From positions 1 to 64,000 of the forward strand of contig QBLU01000013.1 of the NCBI GenBank assembly GCA_003241875.1: a DNA stretch of 64,000 bases. Reading direction: 5' to 3'. Positions 16,599 to 25,539 of the stretch are shown piece after piece. Source of the DNA: Alphaproteobacteria bacterium (GTDB lineage Bacteria; Pseudomonadota; Alphaproteobacteria; Sphingomonadales; Sphingomonadaceae). Position 1 is the first letter of the stretch. Each line of letters starts with the position of its first letter. The position numbers were made by a program, and so were the translations under genes. Below the pieces are notes generated by a model, which did not search any database, was not told the DNA's origin, and was given only the letters and a program-made list of their open reading frames with translations.

Positions 16599-18413
16599 AT
16601 GAAAACCGCCGTTTCCGCGCTGGCGCTGGCCGCCGCGCTGCTGCTCGCCCCCGCTGCCGAGGCCGCCACGCCGGCGGAGGCCGACGCTTTTGTCGCCAGC
16701 GCCGAACAGCAACTGTCGAGCTACAGCGACTATGCCGCCCGCGTCGCCTGGGTGAATGCCACCTACATCACCGACGATACCGATGCGCTCAACGCCCGCG
16801 CCGGTGCCGAGGGCACCTTGCTGTCGGTCAAGCTCGCCAAGGAAGCCGCGACGTTCAACGACACGGCGGGGTTGAGCTTCGATACTCGCCGCAAGCTCGG
16901 TTTCCTGAAGCAGGGCCTCGTCCTCCCCGCCCCCGACAGCCCGGGGGCCGCCGACGAACTCAACACTATCGCGACCCGGCTGCAATCGACCTATGGCAAG
17001 GGCAAGGGCAGCTTCAAGGGCAAGGAGACCGCCGGCACCGACCTCGAGGCCCTGATGGGCACCACCCGCGACCCGGAATTGACCAAGGAGATGTGGGCCA
17101 GCTGGCACAAGGTCGGCCAGCCGATGCGCGCCGACTATGCCCGCATGGTGGAGATCGCCAACGCCGGTGCCAAGGAGCTGGGCTTTGCCGACACCGGCGC
17201 CATGTGGCGGTCGGGCTATGACATGCCGGCGGACGATTTCGCCAAGTTGATCGACACGCTGCTGGCGGAGGTCAACCCGCTCTTTACCGACCTTCATTGC
17301 TACACGCGCACCAAGCTGAACCAGAAATACGGCGATGCGGTGCAGCCGAGGACCGGGCCCATCCGCGCCGACCTGCTCGGCAACATGTGGGCGCAGGACT
17401 GGAGCGACATCTATGACGTCGTTGCCCCCGCCGGCGCCGGCGATATCGGTTATGACGTCGGCGCGCTGTTGAAGGCCAAGGGCTATGACGCGGTGAAGAT
17501 GGTCCGCGCCGGCGAGGGCTTTTACTCGTCGCTCGGCTTCGCGCCGCTGCCCGAAACCTTCTGGCAACGCTCGATGATCACCAAGCCGGCCGATCGCGAG
17601 GTCGTCTGCCACGCCAGCGCCTGGAATCTCGACAACAAGGACGATCTGCGCATCAAGATGTGCACCAAGGTCAACGCCTCGGACTTCGTGACTGTCCACC
17701 ACGAACTGGGCCACAACTACTACCAGCGCGCCTATAACAAGCAGCCGCTGCTCTACATGAACAGCGCCAACGACGGCTTTCACGAGGCCATCGGCGATTT
17801 CGTGGCGCTGAACGTGACGCCGGATTATCTGGGCAAGATCAACCTGCTCGATGCCGGCAAGGTGCCCGACCCGTCGAAGGACATCGGGTTGCTGCTGCGC
17901 CAGGCCATGGAGAAGGTGCCCGGCATGCCGTGGACCGCGCTGGTCGACAAGTGGCGCTGGGGCGTGTTTTCGGGCGCGACGCCGCCGACCGGGTACAACA
18001 AGGCCTGGACCGACCTGCGCCTGCAATACCAGGGCATCATCCCGCCGGTGGCGCGCACCGAGGCCGATTTCGACCCCGGCGCCAAGTTCCATATTCCCGG
18101 CAACACGCCCTATGCGCGCTATTTCCTCGCCCGCATCCTGCAGTTCCAGTTCTACCATGCGGCGTGCCAGCAGGCCGGCTGGAAGGGCCCGCTGCACCGC
18201 TGCTCGATCTATGGCGACAAGGCTGTCGGCGAGAAGCTGAACGCGATGCTCGCGATGGGCGCGTCGAAGCCCTGGCCGGAGGCACTGCAGGCGTTCACCG
18301 GCACGAAGCAGATGAGCGGCAAGGCGATGCTGGCTTACTTCGCGCCGTTGCAGGCGTGGTTGAAGGTGCAGAACAAGGGGCAGCAATGCGGGTGGGCCGC
18401 AGCGCGGCCGTAA
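16599..18413 (+). CDS. M2-family metallopeptidase (angiotensin-converting-enzyme homologue)
   Basis: A 604-residue exported zinc dipeptidyl carboxypeptidase-like protein. The signal peptide ends near AEAA (residue 22). The catalytic motif is HHELGH: the zinc ligands are H368 and H372 with general base E369, and the third ligand is E396 in HEAIGD, exactly the HExxH-x23-E spacing of ACE. The family motif LLYMNSANDGFHEAIGDF is intact. GGGAGGT lies 6 bases before the ATG. Bacterial M2 enzymes are periplasmic and trim dipeptides from peptide C-termini, which fits a peptide-scavenging lifestyle also suggested by DUF885 and pepN in this window. Confidence 0.96.
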   Translation: MKTAVSALALAAALLLAPAAEAATPAEADAFVASAEQQLSSYSDYAARVAWVNATYITDDTDALNARAGAEGTLLSVKLAKEAATFNDTAGLSFDTRRKLGFLKQGLVLPAPDSPGAADELNTIATRLQSTYGKGKGSFKGKETAGTDLEALMGTTRDPELTKEMWASWHKVGQPMRADYARMVEIANAGAKELGFADTGAMWRSGYDMPADDFAKLIDTLLAEVNPLFTDLHCYTRTKLNQKYGDAVQPRTGPIRADLLGNMWAQDWSDIYDVVAPAGAGDIGYDVGALLKAKGYDAVKMVRAGEGFYSSLGFAPLPETFWQRSMITKPADREVVCHASAWNLDNKDDLRIKMCTKVNASDFVTVHHELGHNYYQRAYNKQPLLYMNSANDGFHEAIGDFVALNVTPDYLGKINLLDAGKVPDPSKDIGLLLRQAMEKVPGMPWTALVDKWRWGVFSGATPPTGYNKAWTDLRLQYQGIIPPVARTEADFDPGAKFHIPGNTPYARYFLARILQFQFYHAACQQAGWKGPLHRCSIYGDKAVGEKLNAMLAMGASKPWPEALQAFTGTKQMSGKAMLAYFAPLQAWLKVQNKGQQCGWAAARP

Positions 18414-18495
18414 GCAAGGCAACGATTGCGCAGCAATCGTCACTTGCGCGCGGACTCGGCGCCAGGCCGGCCAGCGAGGCGGACAGCTTTGCTGA

Positions 18496-18533
18496 CCGAA
18501 CTCGTCTGACGTCAGCGCGGGCTTTGCCCGCGC
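18496..18533. repeat. Dispersed 'GACGTCAG + hairpin' element, copy A
   Basis: A 20-base leader (18496-18515) is followed by an 8-base perfect stem GCGCGGGC/GCCCGCGC with loop TTT. The leader matches 18 of 20 bases of the leader at 46313-46332, where a similar hairpin with loop TTT is followed by a T-run. Here no T-run follows on either strand. The element lies between the convergent M2 peptidase and SnoaL-like genes. Confidence 0.6.
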
Positions 18534-18548
18534 CCCTGCCTTCGAGCG

Positions 18549-18938
18549 TCAGCCAGCCTTCGCCAGCATCTCCCCCATCATCTGGTGCAGCATGTTCACC
18601 GCCTTCAGCGGCCGCACCATCACCTTGAAGTGCGTGATCTGTCCCGCGTCATTCCAGGTGATCATGTCGATGCCGTCGACGGCGATGCCATTGATGACGT
18701 TGGTGAACTCCAGCACCACAGAATTCGGCGCTTCCCATTCCCCGACATAGGCGAAGCCCGCCCCGCCGAGCACCTTGTCGGCGCTGGCGAGATATTTGTG
18801 GACGATGTCGCGCCCGCGCTGCGGCGTGTGGACCACCGGGCTTTCGAACACCGCATCGGGGTGCAACATGTCCCAAAGCACCTTGTGGTCGGGCGCCTTG
18901 ATATAGCTGTGCCAGCGCTCGAGGCCGGGGTTGCTCAT
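18549..18938 (-). CDS. SnoaL/NTF2-like small protein
   Basis: A 129-residue protein with the cone-shaped NTF2/SnoaL fold, judged from the N-terminal helix ERWHSYIKAPDHKVLWDMLHPDAVFESP and the strand-rich remainder (VVLEFTNVINGIAVDGIDMITWNDAGQITHFKVMVRP). Such proteins act as hydrolases, isomerases or ligand-binding subunits. The start MSNPGLERW at 18938 has a GAGGAG site 8 bases upstream; an in-frame ATG six codons earlier lacks one. It lies 48 bases after the stop of the carotenoid oxygenase on the same strand and may be co-transcribed with it. Function unknown. Confidence 0.87.
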   Translation of the reverse strand: MSNPGLERWHSYIKAPDHKVLWDMLHPDAVFESPVVHTPQRGRDIVHKYLASADKVLGGAGFAYVGEWEAPNSVVLEFTNVINGIAVDGIDMITWNDAGQITHFKVMVRPLKAVNMLHQMMGEMLAKAG

Positions 18939-18986
18939 GCTGTCGCTCCTCGCCAATTGTTCAAGATGCCGCTCCGCGCCGGTTGC

Positions 18987-20390
18987 TTAAGATGGCGCTC
19001 CGCGCCAGTGGCAGTGAAATCCGCCCGGGACCCGCGCCGGCATGCGCACCGTTGCCACCGGGCCATCGGCGAGGTGCCCGGCGTCCATGACCAGCAGCGC
19101 GCTTTCGTTCCTGACCGAATCCCATTTCAGCGCCAGCAGCCAGCCGTCGGTCTCGCCGGGCCCGTTGGCCACGAACACCGGCTCCCCGAAATAGGCGCCG
19201 TCGCCGCCGTCATAGCTGTCGCGGGCACCGCCGTTCATGTCGATGCGCGCCAGCGATTCAAAGCCGTCGAGCCGCCCCGCCGTCGGCCGCGTCGTGCAGT
19301 TGATGTAGGTGCTGCCATAGGCCTTGCCCTGGCGGCGGTCGTCGATGCGCGGGAACTGCATGTCGAGGTCGTCGATGACTTCCTCGCGCACGCCCCCCGG
19401 CGACACGATCCAGCGCTTCATCGTGAAGCGCGTGTCCTCGTGGCGCGGCAGGTTGCCGTCGGCATCGGGCATCAGCGGCGCCCGCGCGCTGCCGGCGACA
19501 TCGATAACGATGTCGTCGCCGACTTCATAACTGTTCGACGAATGGAACATGAAACGCGGGTCGCTTTCGACCCAGCGCAGGTCCTGCGCTGTGCCGCCCT
19601 TGGGCATGATGCCAAAGGCCGTGGCGCGCCCGGCCTCCCACGCCGCCATCGGCTTGCCCGACATCGCCCGCGCCATGTCGAGCACCACCGGCATGACCGG
19701 GAACACGACGTGCCGGTCGGTCATCAGGAAATCGTGCATCATGCTGGGATAGGGCTGGTCGATGAAGGTCGTGTGCTTCGGCCGCCCCTGCGCATCGATG
19801 ATGTTGTAGCGCACTGCCGTCGATCCCGGCCCCTTCGCCGAATAGCCGAAGGCGTGGAGGTCGCCATTGTCGGGGTCGGTCTTCGGATGCGCGGTAAAGG
19901 GCCCGCTGACAGCGCCGCCAAAGGTCTCGCTTCCCAGCGTCGCCAGGCTGTCGGGATCGAGCTCGACCGGCGGGCAGCCCTCCATCAGCGCGAACAGCCG
20001 GCCGGCGTGCGGCCAGATATGCGTGTTGGCGATGTTGTAGTCGGTGAAATTGACCGACGGATCGGTGAAGCGCGGATTGCCGAACACGCCGAACAGCCGC
20101 TTGCCGGCGGCCCGCTCGGCCTTCAGCTTTTCGGTCTGCACCCAGCGGTTCTTCATGGTGGCGCGACCGCCGCCGAGCGTGATCGCATAGATCATGCCGT
20201 CGCCATCGAAGACGTGGTAGCGATCGCCGTCGCGGATCGGGAAGGCCGGGTTGGGGCCGTTCCGGTAAAAGGTGCCGGCCAGAGCCGCCGGCAGCGTCCC
20301 CTCGATCACCAGGTCGGGCGCATCGAGTTCGGCGAGGAACGGCGCATAATAGCCGTTCATGTACGGATCAGGACCAAAGGGGGCGACCAT
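18987..20390 (-). CDS. Carotenoid oxygenase (apocarotenoid/stilbene-cleaving dioxygenase family)
   Basis: A 467-residue seven-bladed propeller non-heme iron enzyme of the RPE65/CCD family that cleaves polyene or stilbene double bonds. Conserved pieces include GTFYRNGPNPAF, HVFDGDGM, and the four iron-ligand histidine regions ANTHIWPHAGR, FTAHPKTD, MMHDFLMTDRH and GGFHCHWRG near the C-terminus. AGGAG stands 6 bases before the ATG at 20390; the open frame runs far upstream but that part is antisense to the regulator gene. It is divergent from the XRE/IrrE regulator across 255 bases. Cleavage site and substrate are not predictable. Confidence 0.94.
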   Translation of the reverse strand: MVAPFGPDPYMNGYYAPFLAELDAPDLVIEGTLPAALAGTFYRNGPNPAFPIRDGDRYHVFDGDGMIYAITLGGGRATMKNRWVQTEKLKAERAAGKRLFGVFGNPRFTDPSVNFTDYNIANTHIWPHAGRLFALMEGCPPVELDPDSLATLGSETFGGAVSGPFTAHPKTDPDNGDLHAFGYSAKGPGSTAVRYNIIDAQGRPKHTTFIDQPYPSMMHDFLMTDRHVVFPVMPVVLDMARAMSGKPMAAWEAGRATAFGIMPKGGTAQDLRWVESDPRFMFHSSNSYEVGDDIVIDVAGSARAPLMPDADGNLPRHEDTRFTMKRWIVSPGGVREEVIDDLDMQFPRIDDRRQGKAYGSTYINCTTRPTAGRLDGFESLARIDMNGGARDSYDGGDGAYFGEPVFVANGPGETDGWLLALKWDSVRNESALLVMDAGHLADGPVATVRMPARVPGGFHCHWRGAPS

Positions 20391-20633
20391 CAGCAGCTCC
20401 TGCGCAGAAAGCGGGAATGGTAGCGACTTTGTGCGGGTCGCGCGCCTGTCGCAAATGGCAAGCCGGGACCCTAAAATGGCTGTGGCGGGGCGCGTTTTCC
20501 GCTGCCTCCGCCACATCCTCCCCTCAGCTGTCACGCTGTTGTCATCGCTCTGCGCCTGCGCTAGGCGCACGTCAATCGACGCGGTCAAACATTCGTGTCG
20601 AAATGTCGTGCTTTCGCTTGCCCCGTCGGTCAT

Positions 20634-20653
20634 ATTGTAAAAATCTTGACAAT
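20634..20653. promoter_or_regulatory. AT-rich dyad ATTGT-N10-ACAAT before the XRE/IrrE regulator
   Basis: This is a rare AT-rich patch in the divergent gap, with 5-base arms at 20634-20638 and 20649-20653. It overlaps the proposed TTG start of the regulator. It could be an autoregulatory operator of the regulator, or an AT-rich promoter region (it contains TTGACA at 20647-20652). Confidence 0.35.
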
Positions 20654-22073
20654 CCAGCCCGCCAACGATCCGCCACAGCGCGACAGCAACGGCCACAAGC
20701 TGTTTGCCGGCGCGCGTATACGGCGGCTGCGCATCGCGCGCGGGTTGACCCAGACCCGGATGGCGTCGGACCTCGGCGTTTCGATTTCCTATCTCAACCT
20801 CATCGAGCGCGACCAGCGGCCGCTTTCCGCCGCGTTCCTGCTCAAGCTCGCGAGCAGCTATGATCTCGACCTGAAAAGCCTGACCGGCGACGATGGCAAT
20901 GCCGTCGCCGACGAGCTGGTGCGCGCCTTTGGCGACCCGCGGCTCGCCGGGATCGACGTGTCGCGCGCCGAACTGCGCGACCTCGCCGCCCGCTCGCCCG
21001 GCATCGCCCAGGCGCTGCTGAGGCTGCACCAGTCGGCGCCGGCGGGCCCGGCCGAGGCGCCGCCGCCGGGACCGCTCGATACCGTCATCCGGATGATCGA
21101 CACGGCCGGCAATTATTTTCACGACCTCGACATTGCCGCCGAAACGCTTTCCGACGACCTGCGGCTGTCGGGTCCGGACCTCAACGCCGCGGTTGTCGAG
21201 CGACTGCGCGCCCGCCACGCCATCACCGTCGTCGCGATGCCTGCCGATGTGCTGTCGAACGCCCTGCGCCGGCTCAACCTTCATGGCCGCCAGCTGCAAT
21301 TGTCGGAAAGCCTCGACGCCGCCTCGCGCGGTTTCGCCGCCGCCGTCCAGCTGGCGCTGATCGAGCTGAAGCCGGCGATCGAGGCGACCATCACCGCCGC
21401 CGGCATCGACGACCCGCAGCACCGCCAGGCCGCGACAGTCCATCTCGGCAAATACGCCGCCGGCGCGCTGATGATGCCCTATGGTCGCTTCCTCGCCGCC
21501 TGCGAGGCCACCGGCTATGATGTCGAGCTGCTGCAAGCGCGTTTCGGCCGCGGGCTGGAGCAGGTCGCGCACCGCATGGCGACGCTGGCGCGGCCGGGCG
21601 CGCGCGGCGTGCCGTTCTTCTTCCTCCGGGTCGATCGCGCCGGCGTCATCTCCAAATCCTTTGCGCCGGGCCCGTCGCCGATTCCGGCGACGCCGATCGG
21701 TGGCGGCGGCTGCGCGCTCTGGTCGCTGCACGCCGCCTTCGATCGCCCCGGCGACGTGCGCCGCCAGCTCGTCGAGATGGAGGACGGCAGCCGGTTCCTG
21801 ACCATCGCCCGCACCGTCCGGCCGGTCGCGACCTTCTGGGGCTCCCCGCGCGCCGAATTCGCCATCGGCCTCGGCTGCGACGCCCGCCATGCCGCGCAAC
21901 TGGCCTGGGCCGCGGGCCTCGACCTCGGCCGGCCGGCGACACCGATCGGCCCCGGCTGCGCCGCCTGTCATCGCGCCTCTTGCCGTCAGCGCGGTTTGCC
22001 GCCAGCAGGGGCGCGTCTGACCTTTGACGAGCGCCAGCGCGGGCTGGTGCCGTTCCGTTTCACCGAAGATTGA
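20646..22073 (+). CDS. XRE-type regulator with IrrE/ImmA domain (short-chain fatty acyl regulator family)
   Basis: A transcription factor of the ScfR/RamB-like group, known elsewhere to control propionate, acetate or glyoxylate-cycle genes in response to acyl-CoA. The N-terminal helix-turn-helix is clear (RRLRIARGLTQTRMASDLG, then SISYLNLIERDQRPLS). A central IrrE-like domain follows, though its metal motif is degenerate (HLGKYAAGALMMPYGRF, no HExxH). The C-terminal DUF2083 region ends with GCAACHRASCRQRG, a C-x2-C-x4-C cluster. The malate synthase gene starts 10 bases downstream, supporting control of C2 metabolism. The start is uncertain: TTG 20646 gives a normal N-terminus; GTG 20595 would add 17 atypical residues; neither has a clear ribosome site. 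Confidence 0.9.
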   Translation: MTIQPANDPPQRDSNGHKLFAGARIRRLRIARGLTQTRMASDLGVSISYLNLIERDQRPLSAAFLLKLASSYDLDLKSLTGDDGNAVADELVRAFGDPRLAGIDVSRAELRDLAARSPGIAQALLRLHQSAPAGPAEAPPPGPLDTVIRMIDTAGNYFHDLDIAAETLSDDLRLSGPDLNAAVVERLRARHAITVVAMPADVLSNALRRLNLHGRQLQLSESLDAASRGFAAAVQLALIELKPAIEATITAAGIDDPQHRQAATVHLGKYAAGALMMPYGRFLAACEATGYDVELLQARFGRGLEQVAHRMATLARPGARGVPFFFLRVDRAGVISKSFAPGPSPIPATPIGGGGCALWSLHAAFDRPGDVRRQLVEMEDGSRFLTIARTVRPVATFWGSPRAEFAIGLGCDARHAAQLAWAAGLDLGRPATPIGPGCAACHRASCRQRGLPPAGARLTFDERQRGLVPFRFTED

Positions 22074-22083
22074 AGGAAATCGC

Positions 22084-23670
22084 ATGGCCGACAACGGCAT
22101 TCAGATCACCGGCGAGATGCGCACCGGCTACGACACGATCCTGACCGAAGCCGCGCTGCACTTCGTTGCGCATCTCCACCGCATGTACGAGCCGACGCGC
22201 CGGGCGCTGCTGACGGCGCGCGAATCGCACCAGGGCTGGGCCGACGCCGGCAACGGCATCGATTTTGCCGCCGAGACATCGGCGGTGCGCGACGACCCGA
22301 CCTGGCAGGTCCGCCCCGCCCCGCACGACCTGACCGACCGGCGTGTCGAAATCACCGGGCCATGCGACCGCAAGATGGTCATCAACGCGCTCAATTCCGG
22401 CGCGCAGTGCTTCATGGCCTGCCTGGAGGACGCCTCGGCGCCGACCTGGCAGGTGATGATGGACGGCCAAGTCAATCTGCGCGACGCCGCCGCCGGCACG
22501 ATCAGCCTGGAAGACAAAGGCAAAAGCTACAGCCTCAACGACAAGACCGCGACGCTGATCGCCCGGCCGCGCGGCTGGCATCTCGACGAAGCGCACATGA
22601 TCGTCGATGGCGAGCGCGTCTGCGGGCCGATCTTCGATTTCGGGCTATATTTCTTCCATAATGCCAAAGCGCTGATCGCCCGCGGCTCGGGGCCCTATTT
22701 CTACCTGCCCAAGATGGAGCATTATCTCGAGGCGCGGTTGTGGAACAACATCTTCACCACCGCCCAGTCGATCATGGGCCTGCCGCTCGGCACCATCCGT
22801 GCCACCGTGCTCATCGAAACGCTGCCCGGCGCGTTCATGGCCGACGAGATCCTGTATGAACTGCGGGATCACATCACCGCGCTCAACTGCGGCCGCTGGG
22901 ATTACATCTTCAGCTACATCAAGACCTTCCGCAACGACCCGAGCAAGGTACTGCCCGATCGCGCCGCCGTCACCATGACGGTGCCGTTCATGGCGAAATA
23001 TGCCGCCCATGTCGTCCGCACCTGCCACCGCCGCGGCGCCCATGCGATGGGCGGCATGTCGGCGTTCATCCCGGTCAAGGACGACGAGGCCGCCAACGAG
23101 CGCGCCTTTGCCGCCGTCCGCGCCGACAAGGAGCGCGAGGCCGGCATCGGTCATGACGGTACCTGGGTCGCGCACCCGGGCCTCGTCGGCATCGCGCGGG
23201 AGGTTTTCGATCGCCTGATGCCCGGCCCTAACCAGCTGTTGGTGATCCCCGAAGGCACCGCGACCGCCGCGGACCTGACGACGCCGCCGCCGGGGCCGAA
23301 GACGCTCGCCGGGCTGACCAACAACATCAACGTCGGCATCGGTTATATCGCCGCCTGGCTGCGCGGCCAGGGCGCCGTGCCGCTGCACAATCTGATGGAG
23401 GACGCCGCCACCGCCGAGATCAGCCGCACGCAATTGTGGCAATGGCGCAAGGCCGGCGTGACGCTCGACGGCGGCGAGGCGGTCGACGCGGCGCTCGTCA
23501 CCAGGGTGACCGACGAGCAGCTGGGGGTATGGCGGGACCAGGTCGGCGACAATTTCTTCGCTGCCGGCAAATACACGGAGGCCGCCGACGTGTTCCGCAC
23601 GCTGGTGCTGTCTGACCGGCTGGAAAACTTCCTGACCGTGCCGGCCTATGAGCATTATTTCGCCCGCTAG
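22084..23670 (+). CDS. aceB: Malate synthase A
   Basis: Condenses glyoxylate with acetyl-CoA to malate, the second step of the glyoxylate bypass. The 528-residue protein is full length for isoform A, and contains the signature PYFYLPKMEHYLEARLWNN, the acidic active-site region CFMACLEDASAPTW, the segment TVLIETLPGAFMADEILYEL, and the C-terminal catalytic region PLHNLMEDAATAEISRTQLW. AGGAAA precedes the ATG at 22084; the 20 codons upstream in the same frame belong to the end of the regulator gene region. Coupling to the XRE/IrrE regulator suggests control by acetate or acyl-CoA supply. Isocitrate lyase is not in this window. Confidence 0.97.
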   Translation: MADNGIQITGEMRTGYDTILTEAALHFVAHLHRMYEPTRRALLTARESHQGWADAGNGIDFAAETSAVRDDPTWQVRPAPHDLTDRRVEITGPCDRKMVINALNSGAQCFMACLEDASAPTWQVMMDGQVNLRDAAAGTISLEDKGKSYSLNDKTATLIARPRGWHLDEAHMIVDGERVCGPIFDFGLYFFHNAKALIARGSGPYFYLPKMEHYLEARLWNNIFTTAQSIMGLPLGTIRATVLIETLPGAFMADEILYELRDHITALNCGRWDYIFSYIKTFRNDPSKVLPDRAAVTMTVPFMAKYAAHVVRTCHRRGAHAMGGMSAFIPVKDDEAANERAFAAVRADKEREAGIGHDGTWVAHPGLVGIAREVFDRLMPGPNQLLVIPEGTATAADLTTPPPGPKTLAGLTNNINVGIGYIAAWLRGQGAVPLHNLMEDAATAEISRTQLWQWRKAGVTLDGGEAVDAALVTRVTDEQLGVWRDQVGDNFFAAGKYTEAADVFRTLVLSDRLENFLTVPAYEHYFAR

Positions 23671-23731
23671 ACCGGGGACCGACGACCGTGCCCGGCACGG
23701 CCGCCGCACATGATATCGAAAAGGGTTTGCC

Positions 23732-25534
23732 ATGCATCGCCGCCAGTTCCTGAAATCCACGGCGCTGGTCGGCGCCACGGCCGCGGTGCCCCAGGCGGTC
23801 TGGGCCGCGACCGCCGAGGATGCGAAGCTGAGTGTGCTGTTCGATGCGTTCTTCAACGAAGGCGTCGATGAAAGCCCGCAGCAGGCCTCGTCGCTGGGCC
23901 TCGACAAGGGGGCCCGCGCCGGGCTGAAGTCCCGGCTCAACGACTATTCGGCGGCCGGCAAGGCGCAACGACTGGTGCGGGTCAAGGATCGCCTGGCGCG
24001 GTTGCACGGCATCGGTCGCGCGGCGCTGTCGCCCAAGGCGGCGCTAGATTACGACATCGTCGATTACGACCTGTCGCGCTCGGTGGCGTCGGAAACCCGC
24101 TTCAGCTTCGGATCGGCGCGGGGCAATTTCCAGCCCTATGTCATTACCCAGCAGCAGGGCCCCTATCGCGACATTCCCGACTTTCTCGATTCGACGCACA
24201 AGATCGTTACCGCCGACGATGCCGAGGCCTATCTTGCCCGGCTGTCGGCGTTCCCCAAGGCGCTCGACGACAGCCTCGATCGCCAGATGGCCGATGCGGC
24301 GCGCGGTATCTTCGCGCCGGATTTCGCGCTCGACATCACGTTGCAGCAGCTGGCGGCGCTGCGAAACCAGCCGGCCGACCGGACCGTGCTGGCCGAATCC
24401 ATCGTCCGCCGCGCCAAGGCCGCCGGCCTGACCGCCGATTACGGCCCACGCGCCGTCGCCATTGTCGACACCCAGGTGTTCCCGGCGCTCGATCGCCACG
24501 TCGCCGCGATCACGGCGCTGCGTGCCAAGGCCAGCAGCGAGGCCGGCGTGTGGCGCCTGCCCGACGGCGACGCCTATTACGCCGCCGGCGTCAAAAGCTC
24601 GACGACCACCGAACTGACGCCCGACGAGGTCCACCGCCTCGGCCTCGCCCAGGTGGCGGAGATCAGCGGACGGCTCGATGTCATGCTGAAGGCACAGGGG
24701 CTGACCAAGGGCACCGTCGGCGAACGGCTGACGGCGCTCAACAACCGCGCCGACCAGGTGTTCCCCAATACCGATGCCGGCCGCACGGCGCTGATCGCCC
24801 AGCTCAATGCGCAGATCAAGGACGCCTATCCGCGCCTGCCCCAACTGTTCAACACGCTGCCCAAGGCAATCGTCGAGGTCCGCCGCGTGCCGGCGTTCAT
24901 CCAGGATGGCGCCGCCAACGGCTATTACCAGTCCGCCGCCACCGACGGCTCGCGCCCCGCGGCCTTCTACATCAACCTCAAGGACACGGCCGAATGGCCG
25001 AAATACGGCCTGGCGAGCCTGACCTATCACGAGGCCGTGCCCGGCCATCACATGCAGGTCAGCATCGCGCAGGAATCGACCGACATTCCGATGCTGCGCC
25101 GGCGCGGCGGCTATTCGGCCTATAGCGAGGGCTGGGCGCTGTATGCCGAACAGGTTGCCGACGAGCTCGGCGTCTATGACCAGGATCCGCTCGGACGCAT
25201 CGGCTATCTGCAAAGCTTCCTGTTCCGCGCCGCGCGGCTCGTCTGCGATACCGGCATCCATTACAAGCGCTGGGGCCGCGACAAGGCGACGGACTATCTG
25301 GTCGGCGCCACCGGCTTTCCGCGCGGCCGTTCGCAACGCGAGGTCGAGCGCTATTGCGTCGGCCCGGCCCAGGCGCTCAGCTACAAGGTCGGCCATACGC
25401 AATGGGCAAAGCTGCGCGATGCGGTGCGGGCCAAGCAGGGCGCCGCCTTCGATCCGCGCCAGTTCCACGAGGTGCTGCGACAGGGGGCGATGCCGCTCGT
25501 CATCCTGGAGCGCGTGGTGATGGCGCGGGCATAG
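23732..25534 (+). CDS. DUF885 family protein (putative exported metallopeptidase)
   Basis: A 600-residue protein with a twin-arginine-like signal (MHRRQFLKSTALVGATAAV), so it is probably exported folded. The DUF885 hallmark HEAVPGHH is at residues 433-440, resembling a zinc-binding HExxxxHH arrangement; a later acidic motif YSEGWALYAEQ is also typical. Family members are believed to be metallopeptidases or related hydrolases, but reactions are mostly unproven. Five bases after its stop begins a DUF969-DUF979-DUF2891 set, so it is likely the first gene of that operon: a periplasmic hydrolase feeding a transporter. The N-terminus lacks a lipobox. Confidence 0.93.
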   Translation: MHRRQFLKSTALVGATAAVPQAVWAATAEDAKLSVLFDAFFNEGVDESPQQASSLGLDKGARAGLKSRLNDYSAAGKAQRLVRVKDRLARLHGIGRAALSPKAALDYDIVDYDLSRSVASETRFSFGSARGNFQPYVITQQQGPYRDIPDFLDSTHKIVTADDAEAYLARLSAFPKALDDSLDRQMADAARGIFAPDFALDITLQQLAALRNQPADRTVLAESIVRRAKAAGLTADYGPRAVAIVDTQVFPALDRHVAAITALRAKASSEAGVWRLPDGDAYYAAGVKSSTTTELTPDEVHRLGLAQVAEISGRLDVMLKAQGLTKGTVGERLTALNNRADQVFPNTDAGRTALIAQLNAQIKDAYPRLPQLFNTLPKAIVEVRRVPAFIQDGAANGYYQSAATDGSRPAAFYINLKDTAEWPKYGLASLTYHEAVPGHHMQVSIAQESTDIPMLRRRGGYSAYSEGWALYAEQVADELGVYDQDPLGRIGYLQSFLFRAARLVCDTGIHYKRWGRDKATDYLVGATGFPRGRSQREVERYCVGPAQALSYKVGHTQWAKLRDAVRAKQGAAFDPRQFHEVLRQGAMPLVILERVVMARA

Positions 25535-25539
25535 CCGCC

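Noticed and set aside
20391-22100. Upstream extension of the carotenoid oxygenase frame on the minus strand
   Set aside because: The frame is open to 22100, but this part lies opposite the XRE/IrrE regulator and the true start has a clear AGGAG at 20390.
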